From JAGGAG01 sp964638035 (GTDB taxonomy: Bacteria > Gemmatimonadota > Gemmatimonadetes > Gemmatimonadales > GWC2-71-9): a DNA stretch of 64,000 nucleotides. The translations under genes and the position numbers were made by a program. Shown here one piece after another: positions 63,664 to 64,000 of the stretch. Within the stretch, counting starts at the first letter, position 1. Every line of letters begins with the position of its first letter. The DNA lies in NCBI GenBank assembly GCA_964638035.1, contig CAZWXD010000014.1:1-64000 (forward strand), written 5' to 3'. Below the pieces are notes generated by a model that was not told the origin of the DNA, ran no database searches, and was given only the letters and a program-made list of their open reading frames with translations.

Positions 63664-64000
63664 ATGCGCCATTTCCCATCGACAACCACAGGTGTGGGGA
63701 CAGCGGTCCTGACAGCCCTTGTGCTGGGCAGTTGCGGCGACGACAACAATGGGGGTAGCGGGGGCGGCCAGGAGGAAGTGCTCCAGCAGCGGCTCGAGAG
63801 CGCTCAGGACTACACGCCTGCCTTCACAGACGCGATTGACCGGCTGGTCGCTACCATCGGCGGCAGCCCGCAGCCAGGGGTGAGCATTTCGCCGACCGCG
63901 TCAGGCTACGAAGGCACCGTGGAAGTGGACCTGGACGGCGACGGGAGCTTTGACACCACCGTGGGCGGCTCGCTGGCCCTGAACGTCCCGTCGATGGGGC
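63664..64000 (+). CDS. Lipoprotein, N-terminal part (runs off window)
   Basis: About 112 residues visible. Lipobox LGSC (residue about 24), then a Gly/Asn-rich linker. A later stretch, VDLDGDGSFDTT, is a calcium-loop-type motif. GAGGAGG lies six bases before the ATG. The rest of the gene is beyond the right edge. Function unknown. Confidence 0.72.
   Translation, partial: MRHFPSTTTGVGTAVLTALVLGSCGDDNNGGSGGGQEEVLQQRLESAQDYTPAFTDAIDRLVATIGGSPQPGVSISPTASGYEGTVEVDLDGDGSFDTTVGGSLALNVPSMG

Overview
The window is high-GC bacterial DNA with dense, mostly minus-strand coding, many GTG starts and many stop/start overlaps of the ATGA or GTGA type. The gene set (GroES/GroEL under a CIRCE element, BshA, a MoxR/Bat operon, type III glutamine synthetase, SoxCD-like proteins, many outer-membrane proteins and lipoproteins) indicates a diderm. 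Gemmatimonadota is the best guess from general character; no 16S or other decisive marker is present.

Layout. 1-1065: groEL (running off the left edge), groES and a CIRCE operator. 1189-4365: an envelope set with a DUF1207-type protein, a barrel-like NlpC/P60 protein, a lipoprotein and two membrane proteins. 4438-22252: one very long minus-strand run, in transcription order S2P-type protease, scpA, scpB, rluB-type pseudouridine synthase, moxR, DUF58, a Bat-operon membrane protein, batA, a batB-batC fusion, a batD-batE fusion, mutL, miaA, bshA, uppP, birA, coaX, ubiA-type prenyltransferase. rpsT (plus strand) has its own promoter and terminator. 22680-26523: pyrR-pyrB-pyrC and a zinc-ribbon coiled-coil protein. 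26559-32601: a probable metal (copper) locus with a TonB receptor, an Asp-box lipoprotein, CopC, CopD and two paralogous His/Cys-rich exported proteins. 32606-38550: a cluster of two different ATP-grasp enzymes, a GCS2-type carboxylate-amine ligase, a class-I glutamine-amidotransferase-like hydrolase and two esterases, which looks like an undescribed small-molecule or peptide pathway. 38547-40077: msrQ and msrP. A tRNA-Ser(GGA) follows.

40431-44124 (plus strand): two paralogous small secreted beta proteins, a PapD-like chaperone and an outer-membrane barrel with a C-terminal Ig-like/regulatory domain. This resembles a minimal, divergent chaperone-usher system and is the strongest candidate for a new system. 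44125-44470 is a long non-coding stretch with palindromes, followed by an unrecognised gene and a strong bidirectional terminator. 45027-49034: a D-serine-dehydratase-like PLP enzyme, then a TsdA-like dihaem cytochrome with SoxC and SoxD. 49098-53674: type III glutamine synthetase, a PadR regulator whose ribosome-binding site lies in a perfect inverted repeat, an SPFH protein and a nucleotidyltransferase. 53682-58286: a lipoprotein, tRNA-Ser(CGA), a DUF5692-like membrane protein with a small membrane partner, two barrel proteins and tadA. 58362-64000: clpB, an MMPL/RND exporter and the start of a lipoprotein gene running off the right edge.

Short 8-bp tandem repeats (CTGACGCC and its complement GGCGTCAG) recur at gene borders between 27.8 and 37.7 kb. 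No CRISPR array, insertion sequence, phage or integrase was seen.
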